From Mytilisepta virgata (taxonomy: Eukaryota; Mollusca; Bivalvia; Mytilida; Mytilidae): DNA of 64,000 bases. The translations under genes and the position numbers were made by a program. The DNA is taken from positions 35,340,580 to 35,404,579 of the forward strand of contig CM051510.1 of assembly GCA_028015205.1 (NCBI GenBank). Direction: 5' to 3'. Below the pieces are notes generated by a model. That model ran no database searches and had not been told where the DNA came from. It saw only the letters and a program-made list of their open reading frames with translations. Each line of letters starts with the position of its first letter. Position 1 is the first letter of the stretch. This document shows, piece after piece, positions 50,101 through 58,240 of the stretch.

Positions 50101-53100
50101 ACTTTTCAAACAGGCTCCATCGATATATTTATAGTCCATTGTTTACAGCTTCATTCTGTTGTTGTAATTGCGCTCGAACTCGAATTTGAACCGGTTGATA
50201 TTGCGCATGTGCAGATTTGCTATTTCCTGTTTATTAGGTTGCGAAAATTTAAAAGCCACTTCCCCCACTTCCCATTTATTGTAAGAAGATTGGAGTAAAG
50301 TGCTGAAATTAAGTGCATGGTGTAATATCTACATTGTATCTGTCTATGAATGTACAAATAAAATGTGCTAAAATAAGAAATACAAAGATGTTAAAAAAAT
50401 AAAATGTTGTTCAGATCTTTTGAAATTATTCCAAACGTCCACCTAATTTATATTGTTGTAAAATTTTCTAAGTCGAAAGTCCGTCTGATGTCCGGTCAAT
50501 CTGCAAAAATATAGAAACAGCTGGAATTCTGTTTATTTTGAACTTTGCAAATTGTCCGGCTGTACTTTTTGTAAAGTTCTGCCGCAAAAAATAATTATGT
50601 TCAATGAAAGTCCGTGTTCGGTTCAAGTCCATTCGGACATTTTGAATTCCTACTCGAGGACGTCTCAAGTCCAACCGGACTCCGGTTAACTATTTCATAC
50701 GGGCCATTTACACCAAATGTAACTTTTGAAGAGCAATTACACCATCTCGGAATGCACTATATTTTTTGTAGTTGATAGTTGTATTGGCTGAAATAATGTA
50801 CCGTGTTTGTGGCGTTTCTGATTTAATATGGTGTACACGTGGTCATTTGGATTTGTCTTCCCAAAATATGTATCAATGAAAACAAAAATTGTTGTGCTTG
50901 TTGCTAATTGATATCATCAGTCTTTCAGATTTCTGAAATTGTCATAAACATTTCATTGCAACTTATAAGGGGTGCAGATCACCCTTAACGAACACCCTTT
51001 GTCTTTTACAACAACGAAATTCGAAATGATACACTAACGATACATTTAATAGATGACAAAGAAGATTTCGAATCAACACATTCTACAGCAATTTGTGTGT
51101 AGCTGTGCTCTTGAAGCTATGTTTATGTTGCTATAGGAAAGCTACACTGAACTATCATTGTAATCTATACATAGTGAAGAGTCTTTTAAATGGATATGAG
51201 TTTAACTGCCAAAGGTTACAAGGTACATATAGGGAACATACTAAATTTCAAATTTATAATACTAGTATCATCAATAGTTTAAGATTTTGGAATTCATACA
51301 TTTGTATATGTATTTGTAGATTTCAATGCAACGGAGAACTGTGATACATTTCTCTGTTTCTTTTTGTGTGCATATTTTGTGTCCATAATTGTATTCACTT
51401 TTACATGTAGCTTCTTTTGAAACAACAAATAAGCTGAATTTAAATTAAATTATTTCATCTTTGCTTGCTTCAGTCATTTGAGACAATTTTTTGTTCTTTT
51501 TAGGACCAGCAGAAGATTATGAGCAATATTACTTAACGTTTGACATGTTCTGCAAGGTATGTTTAATATAATAAATGAACATTTTTATACAAAATACATT
51601 TCTCGAATGAAAAGGTATTTTCAATATAAATAAATAAAAGAAACTGGCTTTATACTTTTTAAACCAAGGATACAAGGAAAGTACTCAAACCCATGCAGCG
51701 ACAGATTTAAATATATGAATAAATCTTTGATCGTCATAATTATGTGTAGTTGCATGTAATCATATCAAATTATCTTTTAATTGCACACACACGAAATGTA
51801 TTTAACTGTCTGTTGAGTTTATGCTTCTGTTTTGTGCTCTTTTATGTCATTTTTTTGTCAGGGGTCTGTCTGTTGGATGGCTTTGATTGACTGGAATGTT
51901 ATTGCTGACTTTTTACCTCACCTGGCCCAAAGGAGGGCCAGGTGAGCTTATGCCATCACTTGGCGTCCGTCGTCGTAAACTATTTCATGGATCTTCTCCT
52001 TAGAAACTACTGGTCCAAATACTTCAAAGCTTTAGGTGAATGTTCCCCAGGGTATCTTGTTTATAAATTGTATCCGAGGTTTTGATCCATAATTAAACAA
52101 GACCGCCATTGCTAAACATAGAATGTAGGAGTAAACTTCAGTTTTCTTATATCTCAAAAACTAAAGCATTTACAGCAAACCTGACATGGGAGTAAACATG
52201 TTCATCAGGACAAGATCTACCTGCCAGGAAATTTTCATACGAATTCGTTAACCCTTTTTGGGGTTATTGCCCTTGAATTGATAATTTTAAGGACATTTTG
52301 CAGTATTAGGTTACGATCCTGAATATTATTATAGGTAAAGACAAGCTGTAAGCAGCAAAAATGTTCAACAAAGTAAGATCTACAAATAAGTCAGCATGGC
52401 TAAAATCATTAATTGACCCTTTATAGGAGTTTTTGCCCTTTAAAGACAGCATCTGGAGTAAACTTTGAAATTCCTTTAAAGATCTTTTTTTCTGAAACCA
52501 CTGGGCCAATTGGGACCAAACTTTGGTGAAATAGTCCTTGGGTGGCCATCTTCCAAAGTATGCCCGGCATCCCCGACTTCCAAACGACATGGCTTCTGTT
52601 ACAAAAAATAGGAAAACATTGGGAATGAATTTCAAAAATCTTCTTCTATGAAACTACAAGGCAAAACTTGGCGGCAATGGTCCTTAGGAGGTTATCTTTC
52701 AGAATTATGTCCGATGACCGGAACTGTTAACCAAGATTGTTACCACAGCCGAACTGAGTTTAACATAGGACGATATGTGAAATTCACTAAAAAATCTTCT
52801 TGTCTGAAACCACTAAGCCTAGAACTAAGAACTAGACTTGGCAGCAATGTTCCTTAGATGGTTCTCTTTCAGAAGTTTGTCCGATGACCCGGACTGTGAT
52901 CCAAGGTGGCCGTGGCAGCCGAACTAAGTTTAACATAAGGCCATATGGGAAAATTCATTTAAAAATCTTCCCTATCGGCAAATTCATTGAAAAATCTTCT
53001 TGTCTGAAACAACTTGACCAATTGGAATCATACTAGGCAGCAATGGTCCTTAGGAGATCCTCTTTCAGACATGTGTCCGATTTAATGGACTGTGAAACAA

Positions 53101-56100
53101 GATGGCCGCCACAACCGAACTTAGTTATCATAGGACGATATGTGAAATTCACTAAAAAATCTTCTTGTGTGAAACCACTAAGCCTAGAACTAAGAATTAG
53201 ACTTGGTAGCAATGTTCCTTAGATGGTTAACATAGGACGATATGTGAAATTCACTAAAAAATCTTCTTGTGTGAAACCAATAAGCCTAGAACTAAGAACT
53301 AGACTTGGTAGCAATGTTCCTTAGATGGTTCTCTTTCAGAATTTTGTCCGATGACCCGAACTGTGATCCAAGGTGGCCGTGGCAGCCGAACTTAGTTTAA
53401 TATAAGGCCATATGGGAAAATTCATTCAAAAATCTTCTTGACTGAAACAACTTGGCCAATCAAAACCAGACTAGGCAGCAATGGTCCTTAGGAGATTCTC
53501 TTTCAGAAATATGTCCAATTTTGTGGACTTCGAACCAAGATGGCAGCCACAGCCGAACTTTAACATAAGACTCTATTGGAAATTCACTCAAAAATCTTTT
53601 TGTCTGAAAGCACTAAGCCAATTAGAACTAGACTTGGTAGCAATGGTCCTTAGATGGTCCTCTCTCAAAATATTGTCCGATGACCCGGACTGTGATCCAA
53701 GGTGGCCGTGGCAGCCGAACTTATTTTAACATAAGGCATTATGGGAAAATTCATTTAAAAATCTTTTTTGTCTAAAACTACTTCACCAATTAAACCAGAC
53801 TAGACAGCAATGGTCCTTAGGAGATCCACTTTCAGAAATATGTCCAATTTTGTGGACTGTGAACCAAGATGATCGCCACAGCCGAACTTTATTTAACATA
53901 GGACCCTATGGGAAATTTACTCAAAAATCTCGTCTGAAACTACTGAGCCAATTGGAAATAAACATGGCATCACTGGTCCTTAGATGGTCCTCTTTCAGAA
54001 TTTTGTCCGATCACCCGGATTGTCAACCAAGATGGCTGCCACGGCCAAACTTAGTTAAATATTGGACCCTATGGGAAAATTCATTTAAAAATATTCTTGT
54101 CTGAAACCACAATAATAGCAGTAATGGTCCCTAGATGATTCTCTTTTACAAATGTTTCAGTTGACCTGGATTGTCAACCAAGATGACTGCGATAGCTGAA
54201 CATAGTTTAAATTATAACCCTATAGGAAAATCAGCCAAATTGACTGTAACACTTAAATGTTTAGTCCTACTCAAGGTCAAAAGTTAAATCCAAGTGAGAG
54301 ATAAAGGCTCTTGAGAGTCTCTTGTTCTGTTATCCATTTTGTTTCTTATTTGTATTTCATTTTTGAAATGTTTATGTGTTTATCGACAAACCTGTCCACC
54401 ATACATGTGACGTAATTTATATTTTTATATTCTACTTTTATTATATAAATTATTCAAAAAATGTTTGATACCAATTTTGATGCACAAGATGTGCAAATCT
54501 CGTCGAATAACAGCTCATCAGTTGTACTCAAGACGTAAAATGTTGAACACAAAAATTCGATGCTTACTATGTACATTTATGGATTACCCTCTATCACATT
54601 TTCATCACCAGTAGGTTCGAGTGCGGAAGCTCGTCTGTTCGATCGCCAGCCTGGACAAACCAAAGACATTAGCATTGGTATTTGCTGCTTCCCCGTCAAG
54701 CATCTAGGTGTTTGAGCAAAGGAATGGTCGGCTATGAGTCAGTATAATGTGTTCCGATGGGATGATATTTCTTCTTGTTGACTGTTACCTCGTGATCTAG
54801 CACGTAAAAAATCCGTCTTAGCTTGTCGGTCTAGTACAAACCAGGGTTCATATTAATATCATATCAACATGTTCTGAAATGAATTTTATAATTCCCACTG
54901 GACTTTAAACAATAATTCAGCCACCCATCAACCATCGCCAATGTCTAAGAAATACAGATTTTGCTCCAAAGATTAAGGAAAAAAAACAAATGGGACTGAA
55001 AATAAACCACCATACAAGTTTTATCGACTCTGCAATGTAGCCTTGGAAAACTATATTTACATGTAAAATAAAAACGGAAACAGAAACAGAATTTTGTAAA
55101 TGATGACAAACATGATTTCATCAGCATACAGTCTACGACGGTGTTACACTATTGTTTTCTCAGAGTGCTTCAACGTTTTTGCAGACGGTGCTTGAAAACA
55201 ACAATAGTGTAAGTCTAACGTCGTAGTAGAAGGTTTAGTTAAGATCTTGATTTTCAGTGGTTATACATGTATATTATTACTGCTTCTATTTTGATTCTAA
55301 TAAAATTTTCAATCAGCCAATCTATTGTTACATGTGTATACAAACGATAACTGCACTTTGTTTCCAATAATTACAAGTCATTTCATGATGAAGAGGACAA
55401 ATATACCTAAGGAGCAATCCAAAAAAACGTAATCCATTAGACAGACAAAACTCGGGAAGACAAATGAACAACCACAAGCACAACAAATAAACAATGAACA
55501 ACATGAACTCCTATAAAAAAACAGGATTGAACTCAGGTGCTCCGGAAGGAGCTTAATTAAATATACTAATATATTAATGTAGGCAAACATGACAGACAGT
55601 TGCCTTACTTTTTGGGATTGGTTTTATCATACTATGCGCCTCACTAAGGATCACTTGACTAGACCATGGAAGGAAGGGTAAGGATTTACAATTTGTTGTC
55701 AATAAAAGCTTTCATTCGTTATATATTTTGAAATAAGTTATACACACAATTTATACTGTGAAAACATCTGAATATAATACATTTACAATTAAAACTAACA
55801 TGTTTTTGTAAAATCAAAGTTTTTTTTTCTACAAAATTGCCGTTGGATGTATTTTTATAATATTCTAAACTCTACATAATTAAAAAAAAAGGTAAGCAGT
55901 GCATTTTTTAATGTGACAGAGTTCACATATTATAACATATATTATATGTCTAATTGTAGTCGTATACTAAACAAATGACATCACTGATCCGTTGTTTAAT
56001 GTCTTTTTAAGTCATATTGCTGGATTTGTTAGCAAGGTAGATGTAGATCGGTTGTTATCTGACGCCCAACCTGGAACGTTCGTATGTCGGTTCAGTGACA

Positions 56101-57484
56101 CAAAATCAGGTGGCATTTCTGTTGTAGAACGAAGAGAGGGTAAGTTGATTAAATGAGTAATACAGAATGTTTTATTTTCATGTTCCGTTATTTTGTTAAA
56201 TTTACATATTCGACAGTTTTACAATAGCAAGGTTATAGATTTATTGTTTACATTGATACTCATCAGGAATTGATTGGCACGCATTGAGTTATCCACAATT
56301 TTTGCATAAATAATTCTTTATTTTAACTGCAAAATATGCAGGAATCTTCAACTGGAAATATGTCTGCAATTAATTAACATTTTTTAGATTAAATGTTATA
56401 TACGTTCTATATTTACGTGGGGAAAAATATACTTGCAATCAAATATAACCACATTTGATACAAAGAAGTTATTAAATTCCATGATTTCAAAATGAAAGAG
56501 AATCAGATAATGTCTTTACTATATTTAACTCTTCTGTCTGGAAACCTCAGCTCGCGAAATGAATTTTTTGGCGTTTTTAAACGTCTAAATGCTAGAATTA
56601 TAAATTCATTTTTTATATGTTATTTAATCTCAATGATTCGTCCAAGAAAACATCACAAAATTACAATTGGTTATTAAGGTTATATGTTAACGATAAATAT
56701 TATTTTGAATGGTGATTTACAATGCAAAAAAAATGAAAACTTCAGAAATTTGAAATGACTATCTCAGACCTGTCTTACAATTCGCAAAACCGTTGTTTTA
56801 AAGATGTTCTATGCATTTTATGCATTTTATTTGCAAAGCGGGTATGTAATACTTAATTTCATAAAATATCGCAAAAAATGTTGTCTCTCTTTTACATCGG
56901 ACATTCTATAGGCGAAATAATTTTGTTTCTCTTGATGGCATGATTGAACAAAATCGGGTAAGTTCAATTGTTTAACTTACGACTTTGCTAATTGCATCTG
57001 TCAGACAAGCTATTGTTTAAGGTATTAATATTTTGAAAAATCCATTCCATGAACTGAGGGTTCCAGACAGTATGGCAAGCCAGATCACTTGTGGTATCAA
57101 AAATCTCTACTATTCGAACATCTAAGCTTAGGCAAAATCATACATCCCAATACATTGTATATCAATTCATTTTATTTTTCATTTTGTCAGTGTATTAAAC
57201 GTTCTAAACTAATGTACATATTGCGGCCAAACACCACTAAATTATCTTGTGCAATGCACGAGTGCATATCGTTTTGATTTTTAACTCGTAGTAGATGTTT
57301 TGTTTTCTTATACAATATAATTAATCATACAATTTTACAGATGAGGTCTCCCACACAGAACCTTTTACAGCGAAGGATCTACAGATTCGGTCCTTATCCA
57401 ATCTTATCAATGATCAAGATAGATGGAAACATTTATACCCAGATAAGACAAAGGAAGACACTTTTGGTAAATATGCGAATGAAG
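31972..57484 (+). CDS. STAT transcription factor, STAT5/6-like, 18 coding exons, 3' end not found
   Basis: STAT proteins are activated by JAK phosphorylation, dimerise through SH2-phosphotyrosine contacts and bind TTCNNNGAA sites in the nucleus. The spliced exons give 697 codons without a stop, all with matching phases. Domains: STAT interaction domain 1-117 (GQWRKIQSLP, FPIEVR, DWIEEQPW); coiled coil about 120-330 (EWKQRQQMACNG); DNA-binding domain about 345-512 (SFIVEHQPPQVL, SEEQARTIE, VSEEKYCIVFE, TLSVPVIITTN); linker 513-606 (RGLTQSHL, FWDWFYHTM); SH2 607-697 (GTFVCRFSDTKSGGISV with the phosphotyrosine-binding Arg 633, then LYPDKTKEDTFGKY). FPIEVR, WIEEQPW and QPPQVL place it nearer STAT5/6 than STAT1-4. 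The tail exon with the phosphorylated Tyr was not recognised in 57485-64000. The ATG follows an acceptor ten bases upstream. Confidence 0.93.
33382..33511 (+). CDS. STAT exon 2: end of the N-terminal domain
   Basis: The acceptor TTTATATAG|G completes the split Trp codon. The donor is CAG|GTATTT. It encodes residues 44-87, helices of the N-domain (AIKLLEELLTRVSSKAKI). Ends in phase 0. Confidence 0.9.
33723..33812 (+). CDS. STAT exon 3
   Basis: The acceptor CTTTTTTTCAG and donor AAT|GTAAGT frame 90 bases, phase 0 at both ends, residues 88-117. This is the junction from N-domain to coiled coil. Confidence 0.85.
34515..35270 (+). repeat. Two copies of a dispersed repeat flanking STAT exon 4
   Basis: The copies at about 34515-34715 and 35072-35270 share GTGGGAAAAGTCC, TACATGTGTAAC-like, AAAGGAATAAAAAAA and AACAAAACAG words. 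Exon 4 lies between them. Related fragments are at 31320-31440, 15850-15990 and, reversed, 690-830. Confidence 0.6.
34921..35013 (+). CDS. STAT exon 4 (weakest exon)
   Basis: 93 bases, phase 0, residues 118-148 (DPVADMTEAGGLHCDVLLIT), with donor TCA|GTAAGT. The acceptor ATATATTCAAAAG lacks a good pyrimidine tract. Inclusion keeps the frame and brings the protein to normal STAT length; omission also keeps the frame, so it could be an alternative exon. Confidence 0.6.
35832..35913 (+). CDS. STAT exon 5: start of the coiled coil
   Basis: Acceptor TTTTATTTCTAG, donor ACGG|GTAGTG. Residues 149-175 with an LQNVEELKKKGEEFAILL helix. Ends after the first base of a codon. Confidence 0.85.
35992..36187 (-). 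mobile_element. Short inverted-repeat element, GATCTTAAACGG family, copy 1
   Basis: Ends GTTAAACGACC and GGACGTTTAAGATCAA. The internal block with GCCTTGCAGTCAATCAA is shared with copies at 45562-45943 and 47943-48305. No coding sequence, so it is non-autonomous. Confidence 0.65.
36689..36885 (+). CDS. STAT exon 6: coiled coil
   Basis: Acceptor TTCATTTATAG, donor TCG|GTATGA. The 197 bases encode heptad-patterned helix through residue 241 (ETLERRQIERILELEKEVNE). Confidence 0.9.
37587..37741 (+). CDS. STAT exon 7: coiled coil with the W-x-RQQ signature
   Basis: Acceptor TTTTCTTTTCAG, donor AAAAG|GTACAA. EWKQRQQMACNG corresponds to the WKRRQQLAGNG block of STAT5. Ends after two bases of an Arg codon. 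Confidence 0.93.
38543..39108. repeat. Large palindromic element
   Basis: The left arm holds GCCCATCCAACGACTCCTAC and AAGTTCGGTAACCATTCAAA. The right arm has their reverse complements, TTTGAATGATTACCGAACTT and GTAGGAGTCGTTGGATGGGC. The arms are about 100 bp. It directly abuts the next element. Confidence 0.8.
39116..39671 (+). mobile_element. Inverted-repeat element with TTAAGGGAATACGATAC ends
   Basis: Perfect 17-bp terminal repeats: TTAAGGGAATACGATAC at 39116-39132 and GTATCGTATTCCCTTAA at 39655-39671. Length 556 bp, non-coding. TTAA at both ends suggests piggyBac-like target use. It lies in STAT intron 7. Confidence 0.85.
40320..40481 (+). CDS. STAT exon 8: last coiled-coil helix
   Basis: Acceptor ACGTTTTATGTAG, donor CTCA|GTATGT. 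Residues about 293-346 (LGNIIIKSVQHNLQMETILN). Phase joins both neighbours without a stop. Confidence 0.88.
41066..41200 (+). CDS. STAT exon 9: start of the DNA-binding domain
   Basis: Acceptor TTTGTCGAAATAG, donor TCAG|GTACAT. SFIVEHQPPQVLRKETKF matches the STAT5 block SFIIEKQPPQVL very closely. Confidence 0.95.
41485..41617 (+). CDS. STAT exon 10: DNA-binding domain
   Basis: Acceptor AACTTTGTTTTAG, donor TTG|GTAATG. SEEQARTIETAKVVKS and GELLNNEAAADC correspond to SEQQAKSL...GEILNNCCV in STAT5. Confidence 0.93.
41884..41959. repeat. Imperfect hairpin
   Basis: ACCTGGTAAAATGATATGGA is mirrored by TCGATATCATTCTACCAG around a short loop. Found in STAT intron 10. Confidence 0.6.
42532..42664. 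mobile_element. Short foldback element
   Basis: ACAATTACTGTCTTTC at the left and GAATTAAAGACAGTAATTGT at the right, with further matches inwards (AAATATCTGGATTTACT against AGTTAATCCACATATTT). It is 133 bp. Confidence 0.7.
43303..43344 (+). CDS. STAT exon 11 (42 bp): basic DNA-contact segment
   Basis: A micro-exon of 14 codons between TATAAATTTCAG and GTTTGC. LRQYKRESKRTGQ corresponds to LKRIKRSDRRG of STAT5, the basic loop before the VSEEK block. Confidence 0.85.
43499..44388. mobile_element. 890-bp element with long terminal inverted repeats
   Basis: The left arm runs from TAACCTTAAAGTAATTGC through CCCCAAATATACACAGAAAA and on to CTAACTTGAGGAA. The right arm gives the reverse (TTCTTCAAGTTAG..., TTTTCTGTGTATATTTGGGG, GCAATTAGTTTGAGGTTA). 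The arms are about 170-200 bp and no coding frame was found. Found in STAT intron 11. Confidence 0.85.
44756..45109. mobile_element. Inverted-repeat element with CATAACCTCTC ends
   Basis: CATAACCTCTCACCAAGTTA at the left and TAACTTGGACGAGAGGTTAT at the right. The interior repeats a CTGACTGCTCT word many times. About 354 bp, non-coding. Confidence 0.8.
45562..45943 (+). mobile_element. GATCTTAAACGG family element, copy 2
   Basis: Opens TTTTGATCTTAAACAACC and closes near GACCGTTTTAAA. Shares ATAACAAGATCAA and GCCTTGCAGTCAATCAA with copies 1 and 3. Confidence 0.7.
46390..46482 (+). CDS. STAT exon 12: DNA-binding domain core
   Basis: Acceptor ATTTATTTTCAG, donor AGA|GTAAGT. VPVSEEKYCIVFECNVVI corresponds to SVTEEKFTILFESQF. 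Confidence 0.93.
46639..46915 (-). repeat. Inverted copy of the repeat at 9934-10201
   Basis: AACACTTTGACTAAAATAGA at the left and AGTTAACTCCCTTATGTGTT at the right are the reverse of the copy at 9934-10201. Found in STAT intron 12. Confidence 0.85.
47218..47310 (+). CDS. STAT exon 13: end of the DNA-binding domain
   Basis: Acceptor TTGATATTTTAG, donor CAG|GTATTG. TLSVPVIITTNVSQ and ATIAWDHQF match the TLSLPVVVIVHGSQ...ATVLWDNAF block. Confidence 0.95.
47943..48305 (+). mobile_element. GATCTTAAACGG family element, copy 3
   Basis: Opens TTTAATCTTAAACGGCC and closes AAGACCGTTTAAGATCAAA. Best-preserved ends of the three copies. Found in STAT intron 13, about 110 bp before exon 14. Confidence 0.75.
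48413..48548 (+). CDS. STAT exon 14: linker domain
   Basis: Acceptor TTATGGTTTCAG, donor TTTG|GTACAT. FEVPKQVPW, KFKHETGRGLTQSHLNCLAS correspond to the STAT5 linker (FAVPDKVLW, NRGLTKENLVFLAQKLF). Confidence 0.95.
48811..50705. mobile_element. 1.9-kb element with GACCCGTATGAAA ends
   Basis: The left end has CCCGTATGAAAAACCCGGTT then GGACTAGAAACG. The right end gives the reverse (CGTCTCAAGTCCAACCGGAC, TATTTCATACGGGCC). Many AAGTCCGGCTGG-like words occur in both subterminal parts. An antisense open stretch lies inside. Located in STAT intron 14. Confidence 0.75.
49177..49374 (-). CDS. Possible antisense coding exon inside the 1.9-kb element
   Basis: On the minus strand an acceptor (TTTAAAATTTCAG) precedes 65 codons to a TGA. 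The peptide begins DKRKLIESSDLMLDAQQLNS and is rich in Lys, Glu and Gln (KTKKQEREVGYLKLEKNSRG), suggesting a polar, partly coiled segment. Its GC content is above that of the flanks. I do not recognise the family. It may be a fragment of a transposon protein or of an unrelated gene. Confidence 0.3.
   Translation of the reverse strand, partial: DKRKLIESSDLMLDAQQLNSIMQKTKKQEREVGYLKLEKNSRGQGHQTSKEGGLGQPLTNPRSRQ
51504..51556 (+). CDS. STAT exon 15 (53 bp): linker
   Basis: Acceptor TTGTTCTTTTTAG, donor AAG|GTATGT. DYEQYYLTFDMFCK aligns with the EDYSGLSVSWSQFN segment. Phases match exons 14 and 16. Confidence 0.88.
51915..54325 (+). repeat. Large dispersed element, copy 3
   Basis: Starts CCTCACCTGGCCCAAAGG with CCAGGTGAGCTTATGCC and CACTTGGCGTCCGTCGTCG. 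It has about ten internal modules with CCAAGATGGC/GGTGGCCGTGG and ends GAGAGTCTCTTGTT. The longest copy, in STAT intron 15. Confidence 0.85.
54470..54560 (+). repeat. Fragment of a dispersed repeat (TTTTGATGCACAAGATGTGC type)
   Basis: CCAATTTTGATGCACAAGAT and GTGCAAATCTCGTCGAATAA, then CATCAGTTGTACTCAAGAC and AAAATGTTGAAC. A parallel copy is at about 33110-33190, with weaker ones near 2550 and 25430. Confidence 0.65.
54600..54870 (+). repeat. Possible dispersed repeat with unusual GC content
   Basis: A more GC-rich block (GGTTCGAGTGCGGAAGCTCG, CGATCGCCAGCCTGGACAAA) with no open frame. The GGTTCGA word recalls a tRNA-like B box, so a tRNA-derived SINE is possible, but no matching A box was identified. 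Confidence 0.25.
55133..55226. mobile_element. Short foldback element
   Basis: CTACGACGGTGTTACACTAT then TGTTTTC is mirrored by GAAAACAACAATAGTGTAAG and ACGTCGTAG. About 94 bp, in STAT intron 15. Confidence 0.75.
55385..55560 (-). repeat. Second copy of the retroelement 3' end
   Basis: GAAGAGGACAAATATACCTA, CCATTAGACAGACAAAAC, ACCACAAGCACAACAAATAA and CTCAGGTGCTCCGGAAGG match 29880-30062. It ends 22 bases before STAT exon 16. Confidence 0.75.
55583..55677 (+). CDS. STAT exon 16: linker to SH2
   Basis: The acceptor chosen is TATTAATGTAG|GCAAAC because it gives phase 0. The nearer GACAG would break the frame. LTFWDWFYHTMRLTKDHLTR and PWKEG match [20 protein letters not shown]. Confidence 0.92.
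56012..56139 (+). CDS. STAT exon 17: SH2 domain
   Basis: Acceptor TCTTTTTAAG, donor AGAGG|GTAAGT. HIAGFVSKVDVDRLLSD then GTFVCRFSDTKSGGISV, with the SH2 arginine (Arg 633) that binds phosphotyrosine. Confidence 0.97.
57341..57484 (+). CDS. STAT exon 18: end of the SH2 domain
   Basis: Acceptor CATACAATTTTACAG, donor GAAG|GTAAGT. PFTAKDLQIRSLSNLIND and LYPDKTKEDTFGKY match the PFTTRDFSIRSLAD...FPDRPKDEVFSKY segment. The next exon should begin with two bases and carry the phosphorylated Tyr. Confidence 0.95.
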
Positions 57485-57534
57485 GTAAGTTTATTTTTAG
57501 TGTAATACCATATTTATAACGTCACCTAATAGTC

Positions 57535-57756
57535 TGGGGTCCGTTGTTCAACTTGTCGTTAACTTAGTTACATGATTACCCTAATCAGTTGTTAAATGTT
57601 TTAAGGTGTAATTAACTAATGCAGTGATTAATGTTTGTTGTTCGTGTTTGGTTAATCACTGCATTAGCTATTCACTGCATTAACATTTAATAATGTGATT
57701 AAAAATCAGTGCTTCCCATAATGCATTTGTAAAAGTACTTCATGTTCTGCTAAAAA
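57535..57756. repeat. Hairpin-rich stretch before the Myb/SANT pseudogene
   Basis: TAATGCAGTGATTAA and TTAATCACTGCATTA form a stem. GGTCCGTTGTTCAACTTG nearby resembles the end style of Harbinger-like elements. Probably the left part of the transposon that carried the gene at 57757. Confidence 0.4.
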
Positions 57757-58067
57757 ATGGCTTATGTACCAATAAAGTTACCTAGAATAAGGAAACCAAA
57801 TTTCTCTGTTGCTGAGGAAGATATTTTACAGCAGGAGGCTGAAAACAACTTTAGCCTATTGAGAAACAAACATTCCAAAGAGGTCACCAATCAGAAAAAC
57901 AGAGGGTATGGCAAAGCATCGCCCAAAAAAATAATGCTTTGGGAGTTTCAGTTAGAACTCCAAAAAGTGCCTTTACAGAGCACAAGACAGAGATGAGAAA
58001 AACTGGCGGACGCCCCCCACCAAAGGCTCCCAGTTCTCAGCTTGCGAAAGTCATCTGTATGATGTAA
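57757..58067 (+). pseudogene. Myb/SANT-like DNA-binding domain pseudogene
   Basis: An open frame starts MAYVPIKLPRIRKPNFSVAE and contains NKHSKEVTNQKNRG and an aromatic LWEFQ. A frameshift near 57960 then continues as FTEHKTEMRKTGGRPPPKAP and QLAKVI to a stop at 58065-58067. RKPNFS near the start and RKTGG-PPPKAP at the end are typical of the NAIF1/Myb-SANT-like proteins that accompany Harbinger transposons. The shift and short length show that it is inactive. It lies in the STAT intron after exon 18. Confidence 0.6.
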
Positions 58068-58240
58068 GATACAGCCGGCTTCAAAGGAATCGGTGGCGGT
58101 ATTAAATTACTACTTAACTGTTTCCTCAATTGCAATAACATTTCCGTATGTATGAAGTATTCTCTCCTTTCTCAAATGTTTCTCTTTTTGACCCATAGCA
58201 TATCGTTAATAAAGGTTTTATTTTATGTCTTTCTTTTTTT

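Noticed and set aside
54600..54870. tRNA gene or tRNA-derived SINE
   Set aside because: Only a GGTTCGA word was found; no cloverleaf or A box could be drawn.
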